From positions 1,376,564 through 1,440,563 of the forward strand of contig NZ_FWXV01000001.1 of the NCBI RefSeq assembly GCF_900176515.1: DNA of 64,000 nt. The letters are read 5' to 3'. Origin of the DNA: Kibdelosporangium aridum. GTDB taxonomy: Bacteria; Actinomycetota; Actinomycetes; Mycobacteriales; Pseudonocardiaceae. Positions 55,633 to 64,000 of the stretch are shown here, one piece after another. The position numbers and the translations under genes were made by a program. A model generated the notes under the pieces. It did not search any database and had not been told where the DNA came from. It saw nothing but the letters and a program-made list of their open reading frames with translations. How positions within the stretch are numbered: the first letter of the stretch is position 1; each line of letters opens with the position of its first letter.

Positions 55633-55997
55633 ATGAGCGACCGGCTCAAGGAGGTCCGGGTCAGCGCGAGCGACCCGAACGGCCTGGCAGAAGTGACCGT
55701 CGACTCCACCGGCGGGCTGGTCGACATCCGGTTCAACGATCGGATGCTCCGGTCAACCCCTGGCGCCATGGCACAAGCCGTGATGGCCGCGCTCACCGCG
55801 GCAAAGGAGCAGATTGCGGGTGGATCTCCGGTGTGCTGGAAGGCAGGCACACCAGGCAGGACGAGTTGATCGCGAAGGTGAAGCGGAACCTCGGCCTGGT
55901 CGCGAAGTCCTTGAAAACCAGTGCGGACTCCTACGAGGGCATCGACACGTCCAACGCTTCGCTGCTGAGCGGTGTCGGCGACGAGGGCGGGCTATGA
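55633..55997 (+). pseudogene. YbaB-like / EspC-like relic
   Basis: It opens at an ATG with a YbaB/EbfC-type sequence (VRVSASDPNGLAEVTVDSTGGLVDIRF, MAQAVMAALTAAKEQIAG). The frame is then lost near 55815, and another frame reads ELIAKVKRNLGLVAKSLKTSADSYEGIDTSNASLLSGV, which resembles the end of EspC-type (ESX secretion-associated) proteins. The two families are often adjacent in actinobacterial type VII substrate cassettes. Here a deletion or frameshift has fused their remains. The last four bases overlap the next relic. Confidence 0.5.
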
Positions 55998-56278
55998 CGG
56001 ACAACTCGCTGGTCGCCCCGGTCCAGTCGTCCCGCGAGGCGTGGACCGGGGCCAGCCTCGCCGACAGCATCGAAGGCGCCAGGAGGCACGCCACCGTGCC
56101 GAACTGGTCGCCGCCAACATGGATCTGCGCCTGGTGGATCAGGAACTTCGTCTCTGACGGACGCGCGGGCCGAGTGCCGTTCTGGGCCGATTGGCGGAGT
56201 GTCTTCCTGTCGCTTACCGGATACAGTCCGTTTCTGGGAGCGCTCCCAGAATTTGGCGGCTCGGCCACAGTGAGGTGA
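55994..56278 (+). pseudogene. N-terminal relic of a type VII secretion substrate
   Basis: The ATG overlaps the previous stop by four bases and opens MTDNSLVAPVQSSREAWTGASLADSIEGA, the start I associate with large WXG/LXG-like substrates of Pseudonocardiales. After ~30 codons the sequence stops looking like the family and the frame ends at 56278, with the CebR-type operator inside its end. The frame is probably open by chance beyond ~56100. The toxin body is gone. Confidence 0.4.
56232..56251. promoter_or_regulatory. CebR-type operator, perfect 20-bp palindrome
   Basis: TTCTGGGAGCGCTCCCAGAA contains the exact TGGGAGCGCTCCCA core known as the binding site of the cellobiose-responsive repressor CebR in Streptomyces. 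It lies 30 bases before the mannanase start. Confidence 0.92.
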
Positions 56279-56281
56279 CCG

Positions 56282-57895
56282 ATGAGGATGCTCGCGATGG
56301 CTCTTGTGTTGAGTGCTGGCACGCTGACGGCTGTGCCTGCCGCGGACGCTGCAGCCGTCGGGCTGCGGGTTGCTGGCACCAGTGTCGTTGAGGCGAACGG
56401 GAATACGTTCGTGATGCGCGGCGTCAACCATCCGCATGTGTGGTACCAGAGCCAGACCAGTTCGTTCGCGAACATCAAGTCGTTCGGCGCCAATACGGTC
56501 CGGGTCGTTCTCGGCAGCGGTCAGCGGTGGGGCCCGACGTCGGCTGCCGAGGTCTCCAACGTCATCTCGCTGTGCAAGCAGTCGCGCTTGATCTGTGTGC
56601 TGGAAGCGCACGACACCACCGGTTTCGGTGAGGAGGGCGCGGCCGCGAGCCTTGATCAGGCGGCCAGTTACTGGATCAGTGTGGCGAGCGCGCTCAAGGG
56701 GCAGGAGGACTACGTCGTTGTCAACTTGGGCAACGAACCCTTCGGCAACAACCAGCAGGTCAGTGCGACCTGGGCGAGCGCGACGTCCAGCGCTGTCGCC
56801 CGGTTGCGCGGTGCGGGACTGCAGCACCTGATCATGGCTGACGCGCCGATGTGGGGCCAGGACTGGCAGAACATCATGCGGGACAACGCGGCATCGGTGT
56901 TCAACGCCGACCCGCAGCGCAACACGGTCTTTTCCATCCACATGTACGGCGTGTACGACACCGCGGCCGAGATCAACGCCTACTTCGACGCGTTCCGCAC
57001 CGCCGGGCTGCCGCTTGTCGTCGGCGAGTTCGGGCACAACCATTCGGACGGCAACCCGGACGAAGACACGATCATGGCGCAGGCGCAGTCCCGTGGCCTC
57101 GGATACCTCGGCTGGTCGTGGAGCGGGAACAGCGGCGGTGTCGAGTACCTGGACATGGTGACCGCGTTCAACCCCGCCAGCCTCACTGCTTGGGGTGAGC
57201 GGATTTTCAACGGCCCCAACGGAATTCGCCAGACCTCACGCGAAGCCACCATCTACGGGGGCGGCGGTGGGGACACCGAACCGCCGACCACCCCTGGCAC
57301 ACCAACGGCATCCGCCGTGACGTCAAACAGTGTCACGCTCACGTGGGGGGCCTCGACTGACAACGTTGGTGTGACAGGGTATGAGGTCTACCGTGCGACC
57401 GATGGCGCGTTCACGTTGGTGGGCTCGACCGCGGCAACCACGTTCACCAACACCGGTCTGACTCCGTCGACCACCTACCGGTATCAGGTGCGAGCCCGCG
57501 ATGCTGTGCCGAACTTCTCGGCGAACTCTGGGGCTGCCACGGTCACCACGGCTGCCGGTGGCGGCGGGACGTGCAACGTGACCTACGGCAGCACGAACTG
57601 GGGCTCCAACGGATACACCGCGCGTGTCACCATCACCAACACCGGTGCGAGCGCGATCAACGGCTGGACCTTGGCCTTCACGTACGCCGCCGGTCAGCGG
57701 CTCACCCCGCCCGGCTGGAGCGCCACGTGGGCGCAACCGACGGGCAGCGCTGACGTCACCGCGACCAACCTGACCTGGAACGGCACCCTGGCGCCGAATG
57801 CCGCCACCACCATCGGCTTCAACGGCACCCACACCGGCGCCAACCCGGCACCGACTTCGTTCACCCTCAACGGAAACACCTGCGCGACGAGCTGA
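56282..57895 (+). CDS. Secreted GH5 mannanase-type enzyme with FN3 and CBM2
   Basis: A 537-residue secreted enzyme. Signal peptide (about 1-24, AADAAA), GH5 catalytic domain (~27-315) with NLGNEPFG (acid/base E152) and VVGEFGHN (nucleophile E249), [12 protein letters not shown] near the start as in bacterial GH5_8 beta-mannanases. A Gly linker is followed by FN3 (~330-424) and a C-terminal CBM2 (~432-537, [20 protein letters not shown] and two cysteines) for cellulose binding. GAGG before ATG 56282. The CebR-type box 30 bases upstream suggests induction by cello-oligosaccharides. The GH9 gene follows after 20 bases. Confidence 0.92.
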   Translation: MRMLAMALVLSAGTLTAVPAADAAAVGLRVAGTSVVEANGNTFVMRGVNHPHVWYQSQTSSFANIKSFGANTVRVVLGSGQRWGPTSAAEVSNVISLCKQSRLICVLEAHDTTGFGEEGAAASLDQAASYWISVASALKGQEDYVVVNLGNEPFGNNQQVSATWASATSSAVARLRGAGLQHLIMADAPMWGQDWQNIMRDNAASVFNADPQRNTVFSIHMYGVYDTAAEINAYFDAFRTAGLPLVVGEFGHNHSDGNPDEDTIMAQAQSRGLGYLGWSWSGNSGGVEYLDMVTAFNPASLTAWGERIFNGPNGIRQTSREATIYGGGGGDTEPPTTPGTPTASAVTSNSVTLTWGASTDNVGVTGYEVYRATDGAFTLVGSTAATTFTNTGLTPSTTYRYQVRARDAVPNFSANSGAATVTTAAGGGGTCNVTYGSTNWGSNGYTARVTITNTGASAINGWTLAFTYAAGQRLTPPGWSATWAQPTGSADVTATNLTWNGTLAPNAATTIGFNGTHTGANPAPTSFTLNGNTCATS

Positions 57896-57915
57896 GTACC
57901 GGGAAGGGAAGCCAG

Positions 57916-60144
57916 ATGTCCCGCACGATGATCATTGCCTTACTGGGAATCTCGCTCGTTGTCGCCGCACCTGTCGCGGCCGAAGCCGAACCCGCCGAGC
58001 AGATCACCAACGGCGGCTTCGATTCCGGCACCGCACCATGGTGGTGGACGGCCAACGCACCCGGCGCAGTGGTCGACGGCCGGTTATGCGCGACCGTGCC
58101 TGAGGGCACGACGAACCCATGGGACGCGAGCATCGGCCAGAACGAGATCGACCTGGTGGCGGGGGAGCCGTACGTCTTCACGTTCACTGCCTCAGCGTCC
58201 ACTCCGGTCACCATCCGGGCGAACGTGCAGCTGTCGGATCCGCCTTACACTCCTGAGCTGTCCCAACAGGTCTCGCTGACCGCCGCGGACAGCCGGGCCG
58301 AGTTCCGCTTCACCTCCAGCGTCGACACCACGAAGGCGCAGGTGACCTTCCAGATCGGCGGCAGCCCGACGGCGTTCACGTTCTGCGTCGACAACGTGTC
58401 GTTGGCCGGTGGAACGGCACCGCCTCCGTACATACCGGACACTGGGCCGCGCGTGCGAGTCAACCAGGCTGGATATCTGCCCAGCGCGGCGAAGCACGGC
58501 ACCCTGGTCACCACATCAACAGATCCGGTGGGCTGGCAGCTGCGCAAGGCTGACGGCAGCGTCGCGGCGAGCGGAACCACGAAGCCGCAAGGAATCGATC
58601 CGACCTCGCGGCAGAACACCCACCTGATCGACTTCAGCTCAGCATTGGCGGGCAAGGGATACACGCTCAGCGCCGACGGCGAGACCAGTGTCCCGTTCGA
58701 CATCGGCGGAGACTTCTACCAGCGGCTGCGATCGGACTCGCTGGCCTTCTTCTACCACCAGCGCAGCGGGATCGCGATCGACGCGGCACTCGTCGGGCCC
58801 GCGCACGCCCGTCCGCCCGCGCATCTCGGGGTTGCCCCGAATCAGGGTGATACGGATGTCGCCTGTCAGCCTGGTGTGTGCGACTACCGGCTGGATGTGC
58901 GCGGTGGTTGGTATGACGCGGGCGACCACGGCAAGTACGTGGTGAACGGCGGCATCGCGGTGGCTCAGCTGATGAGCGAGTTCGAGCGGGTGAAGCACCA
59001 CCCGGGTGCCCTCGGCGACGGCAAACTCCGTGTCCCGGAGCGCGGCAACGGACTGCCCGACATCCTCGACGAGGCGCGCTGGGAACTGGATTTCCTGCTG
59101 CGGATGCAGGTTCCGGCCGGCAAGCCGTACGCCGGGATGGCACACCACAAGATTCACGACAACGAATGGACCGGGCTGCCCCAGCTGCCGCACTTGGATC
59201 CCAAGCTGCGCGAGCTTCACCCGGTGTCCACGGCGGCGACGCTGAACCTGGCCGCGACGGCGGCTCAGTGCGCGCGGCTGTTCTCGCCGTACGACCGGGC
59301 GTTCGCTGGCCGCTGTATGACGGCGGCTCGTCAGGCGTGGTCCGCCGCGAAGGCGAACCCGGCCATATATGCGTCCGCATCGGACGGTAACGGTGGCGGC
59401 ACGTACGATGACACGAACGTGACGGACGAGTTCTACTGGGCTGCAGCCGAGTTGTACCTCACCACGGGCGCACCGGAATACCGGGACTTCGTCACGTCCT
59501 CGCCAGTGCACACCGCCGATGTGTTCACTGTGGATGGCTTCTCCTGGCAGTCGGTCGCGGCGCTGGGCCGGCTGAATTTGGCGACTGTCCCCAGTCGGCT
59601 GCCCGATCGGCAGAAAGTCCGGCGTTCCGTGATCGCCGGTGCCGACAAACTTCTCGCCACAGCGCGCAGTCAGGCTTACGGAATCCCATACGCGCCTTCA
59701 GGTGGACAGTACGTATGGGGCTCCAACAGTCAGGTGCTGAACAACCTCATCGTCCTTGGAACGGCCTACGACCTGACACGGAACGCCGCGTACCGCGACG
59801 CCGTCCTTAATGGACTGGACTACGTGCTCGGCCGGAACCCGCTGAACGTGTCGTACGTGACCGGCTACGGCGAACGCGACGCGCGCAACCAGCACCACCG
59901 TTTCTGGGCACACCAGGCGGATCCGGCCCTGCCCAACCCGCCAGCGGGTTCGCTGGCCGGTGGCCCGAACTCCGGTATCCAGGACCCGGTCGCCCAGGAC
60001 AAGCTGAAAGGCTGCGCCAGCGCGATGTGCTACATCGACGACATCGGCTCGTGGTCGACCAATGAAGTTGCCATCAACTGGAACTCGGCACTGGCCTGGG
60101 TGGCGTCGTTCGCCGCGGGCCAAGCCGAAGAATGCCGCGAGTGA
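57916..60144 (+). CDS. Secreted GH9 endoglucanase with CBM4/9-like N-terminus
   Basis: A 742-residue secreted cellulase. Signal peptide (~1-25), a CBM4/9-like beta-sandwich (~28-168), a CelD_N Ig-like domain (~178-262, [15 protein letters not shown]) and the GH9 (alpha/alpha)6 barrel (~270-735). Catalytic D334/D337 lie in [14 protein letters not shown] and E717 in [25 protein letters not shown] is the other signature. GGGAAGG before ATG. Second gene of the CebR-controlled pair; GH9 and mannanase together attack plant cell-wall glucan and mannan. Confidence 0.94.
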   Translation: MSRTMIIALLGISLVVAAPVAAEAEPAEQITNGGFDSGTAPWWWTANAPGAVVDGRLCATVPEGTTNPWDASIGQNEIDLVAGEPYVFTFTASASTPVTIRANVQLSDPPYTPELSQQVSLTAADSRAEFRFTSSVDTTKAQVTFQIGGSPTAFTFCVDNVSLAGGTAPPPYIPDTGPRVRVNQAGYLPSAAKHGTLVTTSTDPVGWQLRKADGSVAASGTTKPQGIDPTSRQNTHLIDFSSALAGKGYTLSADGETSVPFDIGGDFYQRLRSDSLAFFYHQRSGIAIDAALVGPAHARPPAHLGVAPNQGDTDVACQPGVCDYRLDVRGGWYDAGDHGKYVVNGGIAVAQLMSEFERVKHHPGALGDGKLRVPERGNGLPDILDEARWELDFLLRMQVPAGKPYAGMAHHKIHDNEWTGLPQLPHLDPKLRELHPVSTAATLNLAATAAQCARLFSPYDRAFAGRCMTAARQAWSAAKANPAIYASASDGNGGGTYDDTNVTDEFYWAAAELYLTTGAPEYRDFVTSSPVHTADVFTVDGFSWQSVAALGRLNLATVPSRLPDRQKVRRSVIAGADKLLATARSQAYGIPYAPSGGQYVWGSNSQVLNNLIVLGTAYDLTRNAAYRDAVLNGLDYVLGRNPLNVSYVTGYGERDARNQHHRFWAHQADPALPNPPAGSLAGGPNSGIQDPVAQDKLKGCASAMCYIDDIGSWSTNEVAINWNSALAWVASFAAGQAEECRE

Positions 60145-60211
60145 GAAGAAAACCGCAAGATCGCCTCGGGATGATGCGCTTCGAGGGATGGAAGCCATCG
60201 GAGGGGGTTTT

Positions 60212-61216
60212 GTGCACAAACGGTTTGGCATGCTCACCGCGGCAGTGCTCGCGGCAGGAATGGTCTTCGCGACACCCGCCCAGGCGGACACGTGCCGGTG
60301 GATAGTCGAGGACATCAAGACGCCTGAGGGATACGACCCGGCTAGCGCCCGAGTGAGCGGCACCGACAGCAAGGGCAACTTCTCCGGCACGGTCATCATT
60401 CCGGGCCAGAACAACAGCGCGGTCGTGTTGTGGACTAATGGCGAGCCGCGTGTGGTCAGCGAATTCGCCAACTTCAATTACCCGCACGTCGATGACGAGA
60501 ACTCGGCGGGCACGGTATTGGTGACTGGTGTTGACCGTGGTGGTGCAGGTGAGTGGGGTGTGTACCTGTACACCGGCGGTCACACCGGCAACGGCACTGT
60601 CACCCAGCTGCAGGCGCCGGAGGGATACCGAGCCGATCGCGGGATCGCGCTCAACGATCAGGGAGATGTACTGGCCTCGGCGGAACGCCTCAAGGATGGA
60701 CACCGTGTCACGGTGCTGTGGTCCATGGTTGCTGCCCGGCCGCTGGTGATCGACACGCCGCTGGGTCAAGGCGTCGATCTGGACGACGACGGCACAGTAT
60801 TGCTGGACGCGGGCTACACGCACCCGGGGTACCTGTGGCGAGCCGGTCAGATCATTCCATTGTCCGGCAAAGGTTCCTTCGTGAACACGGGAGCCATTCG
60901 CGGAGGGAAGGTCGTCCGCACCGAGAGCATGTGGCCAGAGGGCCAGTCCTGGCTTTGGGAAAACCCGGACGAGCCGCGCCCGATCGAGGACGGCGGTACG
61001 GCGTGGGACATCAATTCCAATGGTCTGATCGTTGGCGACAGGAGCACTATCGTCGGTCCGTCCGCGGTGTGGCGCAACACCACGTTCCTTGCCGAGCTTC
61101 CGATGCCTGATGGAGTCCGGGACGCCAGCGGTGTCTTCGTCGTCGGTGATGACGACGTGATCTACGGCGACGCGTACAACTACGGACCGCTCAAGTGGAG
61201 TTGCTCGTACAGGTGA
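60212..61216 (+). CDS. Secreted protein of unknown function
   Basis: A 334-residue protein from GTG 60212, preceded by GGAGGGGG. Signal peptide ending ATPAQA. The mature part has repeated short motifs such as ARVSGTDSKGNFSGT, GIALNDQGDVLASA, GVDLDDDGTVLLDAG and DINSNGLIVGD, resembling HAF-type repeat/beta-propeller proteins, and one early and one late Cys. It may bind polysaccharide, but nothing proves this. The 67-bp gap after the GH9 gene allows co-transcription, and a strong hairpin follows it. Confidence 0.75.
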   Translation: MHKRFGMLTAAVLAAGMVFATPAQADTCRWIVEDIKTPEGYDPASARVSGTDSKGNFSGTVIIPGQNNSAVVLWTNGEPRVVSEFANFNYPHVDDENSAGTVLVTGVDRGGAGEWGVYLYTGGHTGNGTVTQLQAPEGYRADRGIALNDQGDVLASAERLKDGHRVTVLWSMVAARPLVIDTPLGQGVDLDDDGTVLLDAGYTHPGYLWRAGQIIPLSGKGSFVNTGAIRGGKVVRTESMWPEGQSWLWENPDEPRPIEDGGTAWDINSNGLIVGDRSTIVGPSAVWRNTTFLAELPMPDGVRDASGVFVVGDDDVIYGDAYNYGPLKWSCSYR

Positions 61217-61220
61217 GCGT

Positions 61221-61264
61221 CCATCAGTCGCGTGGCCTGCGAAAGCGGGCCACGCGACTGATGG
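61221..61264. terminator. Bidirectional hairpin terminator
   Basis: A perfect 17-bp inverted repeat (CCATCAGTCGCGTGGCC and its complement) with a 10-base loop lies exactly between convergent genes ending at 61216 and 61277. Confidence 0.92.
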
Positions 61265-61276
61265 CTGGGAGTGGGC

Positions 61277-61951
61277 TCAGCGCACGGTGATGTTGGAGTT
61301 GCCGCTGCTCTGGTATCCCTCGGTCGCCATGATCATGTAGTAGCGGAAGGCGCCAAGGCCCATTCCCGCTCGTGACCACGCGTCGAAGTGGTTTCCGGTG
61401 GTGATGCTGCCGCCGGTCCGGCGTGCTTGCCGGACACTCCAGAATTGCGGGAATGTTTTCGTGCCTTCGACCGACGGCGCGTTGTAGCGCATTGTGCGGT
61501 AGATGTCGTACGTACCGCCGTCGCTGGTGACTGTGCCTCTGTGTTCGCCGGTCGGCCGATAGGTGCCGTAATTGTCGACGATGTAGTACTCCACCAGCGG
61601 GTTGGAGGTCCAGCCGTAAAGGCAGAGGTAGCCGTTGCCGGACGGGTTGAAGCTGCCGGAGTAGTTCACGGTGCGCCTGCTGCCATTGCTCCAGCCTTTA
61701 CCGCACACGAAGTTCCCGGTGTTCCGCCATGAAGTGCTGTATTGGCCGCCGGAACCCATTGTCATCGACACGGTTCCCTGTGCGTCGGTCCAGAAAGAGT
61801 AGTAGAACCCGTTGTGGGTGCCGGTCTGGTTCGTGGTGACGGTCTGCGCGTGCGCCGTTCCCGGCAATACGAGCGTGGACGTGGCCAGCGCCAACGCGCC
61901 TGCGCGGCCGATGAATCCGCGGCGGGTGATCGGATTGTCTTCCCAGTGCAC
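61277..61951 (-). CDS. Secreted GH11 endo-1,4-beta-xylanase, Tat signal
   Basis: A 224-residue enzyme. Start GTG 61951 after AGGAGGAGAC. Twin-arginine signal [19 protein letters not shown] with cleavage near TAHA, then the GH11 jelly roll: [30 protein letters not shown], nucleophile E121 in [10 protein letters not shown], thumb [22 protein letters not shown], and acid/base E211 in [10 protein letters not shown]. No CBM. The upstream region carries GAAAxTTTC-type motifs. Confidence 0.94.
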   Translation of the reverse strand: MHWEDNPITRRGFIGRAGALALATSTLVLPGTAHAQTVTTNQTGTHNGFYYSFWTDAQGTVSMTMGSGGQYSTSWRNTGNFVCGKGWSNGSRRTVNYSGSFNPSGNGYLCLYGWTSNPLVEYYIVDNYGTYRPTGEHRGTVTSDGGTYDIYRTMRYNAPSVEGTKTFPQFWSVRQARRTGGSITTGNHFDAWSRAGMGLGAFRYYMIMATEGYQSSGNSNITVR

Positions 61952-62119
61952 GTCTCCTCCTCGCTGAGGGCGACAGAAATCGGGCAGCGCGATATGACCC
62001 GGCGTGGGAATGGGCCGGTCGGCGACCGGCGGATCAATTCTCGCAGCGACCCGGATGGGCAGGGGATGGGTCCTGTCGGTGACGCCAGTATCGAACCGGT
62101 CACGCAGGGCAGTCAATAA

Positions 62120-62136
62120 CTTTCGGAAAAGTTTCG
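62120..62136. promoter_or_regulatory. Xylanase-type operator candidate 1
   Basis: CTTTCGGAAAAGTTTCG, an imperfect inverted repeat 169 bases upstream of the GH11 start. It resembles GAAAxTTTC-like elements reported near actinomycete xylanase genes (from memory). Confidence 0.4.
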
Positions 62137-62254
62137 ATAGTCGCGGGGCGGTCGATGACCTGCGCTCCGCACGTAATTCCTGGAAAGCTCGCCGGTGGCC
62201 CGCGTGGAATCTGGATTTGATCTCCGTTGCCAGCATTGATCGACCCGGCGGAAT

Positions 62255-62265
62255 CGAAACTTTCG
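62255..62265. promoter_or_regulatory. Xylanase-type operator candidate 2
   Basis: CGAAACTTTCG, a perfect palindrome of 5-bp arms about a central C, in the same intergenic region between the xylanase and carboxypeptidase genes. Confidence 0.45.
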
Positions 62266-62280
62266 GCGCCCGAATTGCCG

Positions 62281-62313
62281 CGGGCCCGGGAAGCGCGACG
62301 CTTCCCGGGCCCG
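62281..62313 (-). terminator. Hairpin terminator after the carboxypeptidase gene
   Basis: A perfect 15-bp GC-rich inverted repeat (CGGGCCCGGGAAGCG and its complement) with a 3-base loop, 12 bases past the stop of the M14 gene. Confidence 0.9.
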
Positions 62314-62325
62314 TGTGTCTTTCGG

Positions 62326-64000
62326 TCAGCGGCCTTGTCGGTCGTAGTCCCGGGCCACCCTCAGCAGCTCCACCAGGCCTTCGGCGTACTCCTGGGACTC
62401 GGCGTGCGCCTCGGCGAACGGCGGCTGGAAGCCGACGCCCTCCCATTGGCTGGTCTGCGGGTTCCAGCGGTCGTTGCCGATCTCGAAGTCCCACGCGAAG
62501 ATGCCGAGCTCGTAGTACAGCTGGTCGGCCGAGTTGCCAGCCGCCGAGTACAGCACGTCCGCGACCGGGCCGGTGCGCGACGGCCACGTCACCGTGCCCC
62601 GCGATGCCGAGATAGCACCGACGATCCGCTTCGCCGACGCCTGGAACATCGCAGCCTCCTCGGCCGACGGCCGTGGCAACGTGACACGGCCCGGCATGGC
62701 GTACGCACCCGGCGGCCACATGAAGTACCCGCCGTAGCTGTGCACGTTCATCGCGAACTTGATGTTGTCATGTGCTTTGGCGAGGGCGATGACGTTGTTG
62801 GACTCCGCCTCCGACAGCTCCGCCGTGCCTGCGTATGTTCCGGACAGGCAGTTCGTGATCGACGCGCCGACGTAGCCGTCGAACACCGAGCCGACGGTGT
62901 AGTTGCGGTTGACGTCCACGCCCCACGAGTCGGCGTTGCGTGGGTCGCGCTGCGCGCCGGTGCAGTGGTTCACCAGGTTCTTGCGCTGGAAGCTGGCGTC
63001 GTTGAACGAGTAGTTCGCACCGTCCGGGTTGACCGTCGGGATCACGAAGACCTCGACGCTCTCCAGCAGCTGCCTTGTGGCGGCGTCGGTCGCGTAGTTG
63101 GCGAGCAGCCGCTCGGCGAACTCGAGCGTGACCAGCGGCGTTCCCCACTCCCGCGCATGCTCCTGTGAGTAGGCGAGCACACCGATACGCGAACCGTCGC
63201 GGTGCGCGCCGATCCGCAGGGCCTGCACAGTCCATGGCTTGCGCGACACCGAACCGTCCAGCCCATCGTCCATTGTGGTCGGTCCGGCGACCGGCATTGC
63301 CTTGCCCGCGGAGCCGTCTTCGACGAACGCGGAGAAACGCTGCGGGAAACGCGCCGAGATCAGCGCCGCGATCTGGTCGGTCGTACTGATCACCGCGCCG
63401 GTGTTGTCGGTCGCGAGCGAGACGGTCAGGACACGGTCGCGCCAGGTGGCCTGAGCCGGCTGGTTCGGCTTGCCGGGATTGACCGTCTTGACTTGCCAGC
63501 CGTTCGGGCCCTGGTCGCCGAACTGCTTGGATTCCACGACAACCGCGGCGTTCGCCGGGTCACCGAGGTAGGCGGTCGCGGTGCGACGGTAGCCCTGCGT
63601 CTTGTGCGGCAGGTCCACCACCTCCACCAGGTTCGGATACTGCCGTCCCAAGCGCGCGATCCTGGCCTTGATGTCGGTCGGCGTCATGTAGGCGTCGATG
63701 AAGTCCTTCTGGTATCCGACCGGCAGCGGCGGTGGAGTGGCGCCCGGCCACGCGGTCGGTGTCACGACACGGCTCACCCCGCCCAAGCTGGACGACGCCG
63801 TGACCTTCGTCGGCTGCGCCGGCAGGACCTGCGGATCAGCGACGTGGTACTGGTACTCGCCCGCGTCCACGAAGCGCTGCAACGGGAACGAGCCCGTGGC
63901 GCCGTTCGCGGCGGTCCAGGTGACGGTGATCTCGACGTCCGGATCGGCGATCGCGGTGGTCGCCACCAGCGTCTGCAAGAAAGTACGGCCTTCGGAGCTC
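62326..64000 (-). CDS. M14 zinc carboxypeptidase, 5' end outside the window
   Basis: The frame is open to the right window edge, so the start is upstream; at least 557 residues are visible. A beta-rich N-terminal part (about 1-90) precedes the M14 domain, with zinc ligands in [12 protein letters not shown] (HxxE) and [12 protein letters not shown], substrate-binding [13 protein letters not shown] and DVNRNY, and the catalytic Glu in AWDFEIGND. Probably secreted, removing C-terminal residues from peptides. It ends at a strong hairpin. It belongs with the extracellular degradation cluster by position and appears to be monocistronic on this side. Confidence 0.92.
   Translation of the reverse strand, partial: SSEGRTFLQTLVATTAIADPDVEITVTWTAANGATGSFPLQRFVDAGEYQYHVADPQVLPAQPTKVTASSSLGGVSRVVTPTAWPGATPPPLPVGYQKDFIDAYMTPTDIKARIARLGRQYPNLVEVVDLPHKTQGYRRTATAYLGDPANAAVVVESKQFGDQGPNGWQVKTVNPGKPNQPAQATWRDRVLTVSLATDNTGAVISTTDQIAALISARFPQRFSAFVEDGSAGKAMPVAGPTTMDDGLDGSVSRKPWTVQALRIGAHRDGSRIGVLAYSQEHAREWGTPLVTLEFAERLLANYATDAATRQLLESVEVFVIPTVNPDGANYSFNDASFQRKNLVNHCTGAQRDPRNADSWGVDVNRNYTVGSVFDGYVGASITNCLSGTYAGTAELSEAESNNVIALAKAHDNIKFAMNVHSYGGYFMWPPGAYAMPGRVTLPRPSAEEAAMFQASAKRIVGAISASRGTVTWPSRTGPVADVLYSAAGNSADQLYYELGIFAWDFEIGNDRWNPQTSQWEGVGFQPPFAEAHAESQEYAEGLVELLRVARDYDRQGR

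Overview
The window comes from a high-GC actinomycete, most likely of the order Pseudonocardiales. The evidence is GTG/TTG starts, translationally coupled operons, an N-acylamino-acid racemase whose length and active-site numbering match the Amycolatopsis enzyme, fused oligopeptide ABC transporter subunits, DUF2637 (SpdB-like) genes and a CebR-type cellulase operator. No taxonomic marker gene is present, so the genus is open.

Layout. (1) 1-885 is the end of a proline iminopeptidase. (2) 0.9-33.5 kb is accessory DNA in which intact conflict/immunity-type genes alternate with decayed fragments: patatin, an acetyltransferase-like protein, an I36 inhibitor, a tape-measure-like protein, two IS630 remnants, an SDR tail and two frameshifted DUF2637 genes. 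The intact genes form three groups. One is a YobI-like membrane P-loop NTPase (2558-6310). The second is a SLOG-like sensor diverging from a co-directional run of caspase, TIR-like/TM/beta-propeller and TIR/TM/beta-propeller proteins, followed by a multi-TM protein with a YLRxFxDD motif (8.6-18.9 kb). The third is a tight minus-strand operon (19.9-25.5 kb) of a NACHT-type NTPase with pentapeptide repeats, an OLD-like ATPase/TOPRIM protein and a deoxyribosyltransferase-like domain fused to two S1 RNA-binding domains. The third is my main candidate for an undescribed defence system. (3) 26-33.5 kb is an integrative-element module: two degenerate methyltransferase-like proteins, an AbrB-like protein and a tyrosine integrase on plus, facing a second AbrB-like/integrase/DUF2637 set on minus, next to tRNA-Leu(GAG). 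A diverged 262-bp sequence occurs at 7.0 and 26.2 kb.

(4) 33.7-42.3 kb is core-like: an M20 peptidase, a LysR-type effector-domain protein, DUF2231, a LigD-type phosphoesterase-polymerase, an APH-like kinase, a STAS protein, an AraC regulator and small proteins. (5) 42.3-55.5 kb is a minus-strand operon: oligopeptide-type solute-binding lipoprotein, two permeases and two ATPases, an S9 peptidase fused to an S12/beta-lactamase-like domain, an M20 peptidase, a GNAT protein, the N-acylamino-acid racemase and a PucR regulator. Read together it imports peptides or N-acylated amino acids, cleaves them and interconverts stereoisomers.

(6) 55.6-56.3 kb holds a decayed YbaB/EspC/type VII substrate cassette. 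(7) 56.2-64 kb is secreted polysaccharide degradation: a GH5 mannanase-like enzyme with FN3 and CBM2, a GH9 endoglucanase, a secreted unknown, a GH11 xylanase and an M14 carboxypeptidase cut by the window edge. A perfect CebR-type palindrome precedes the GH5-GH9 pair and xylanase-type operators lie upstream of the GH11 gene.
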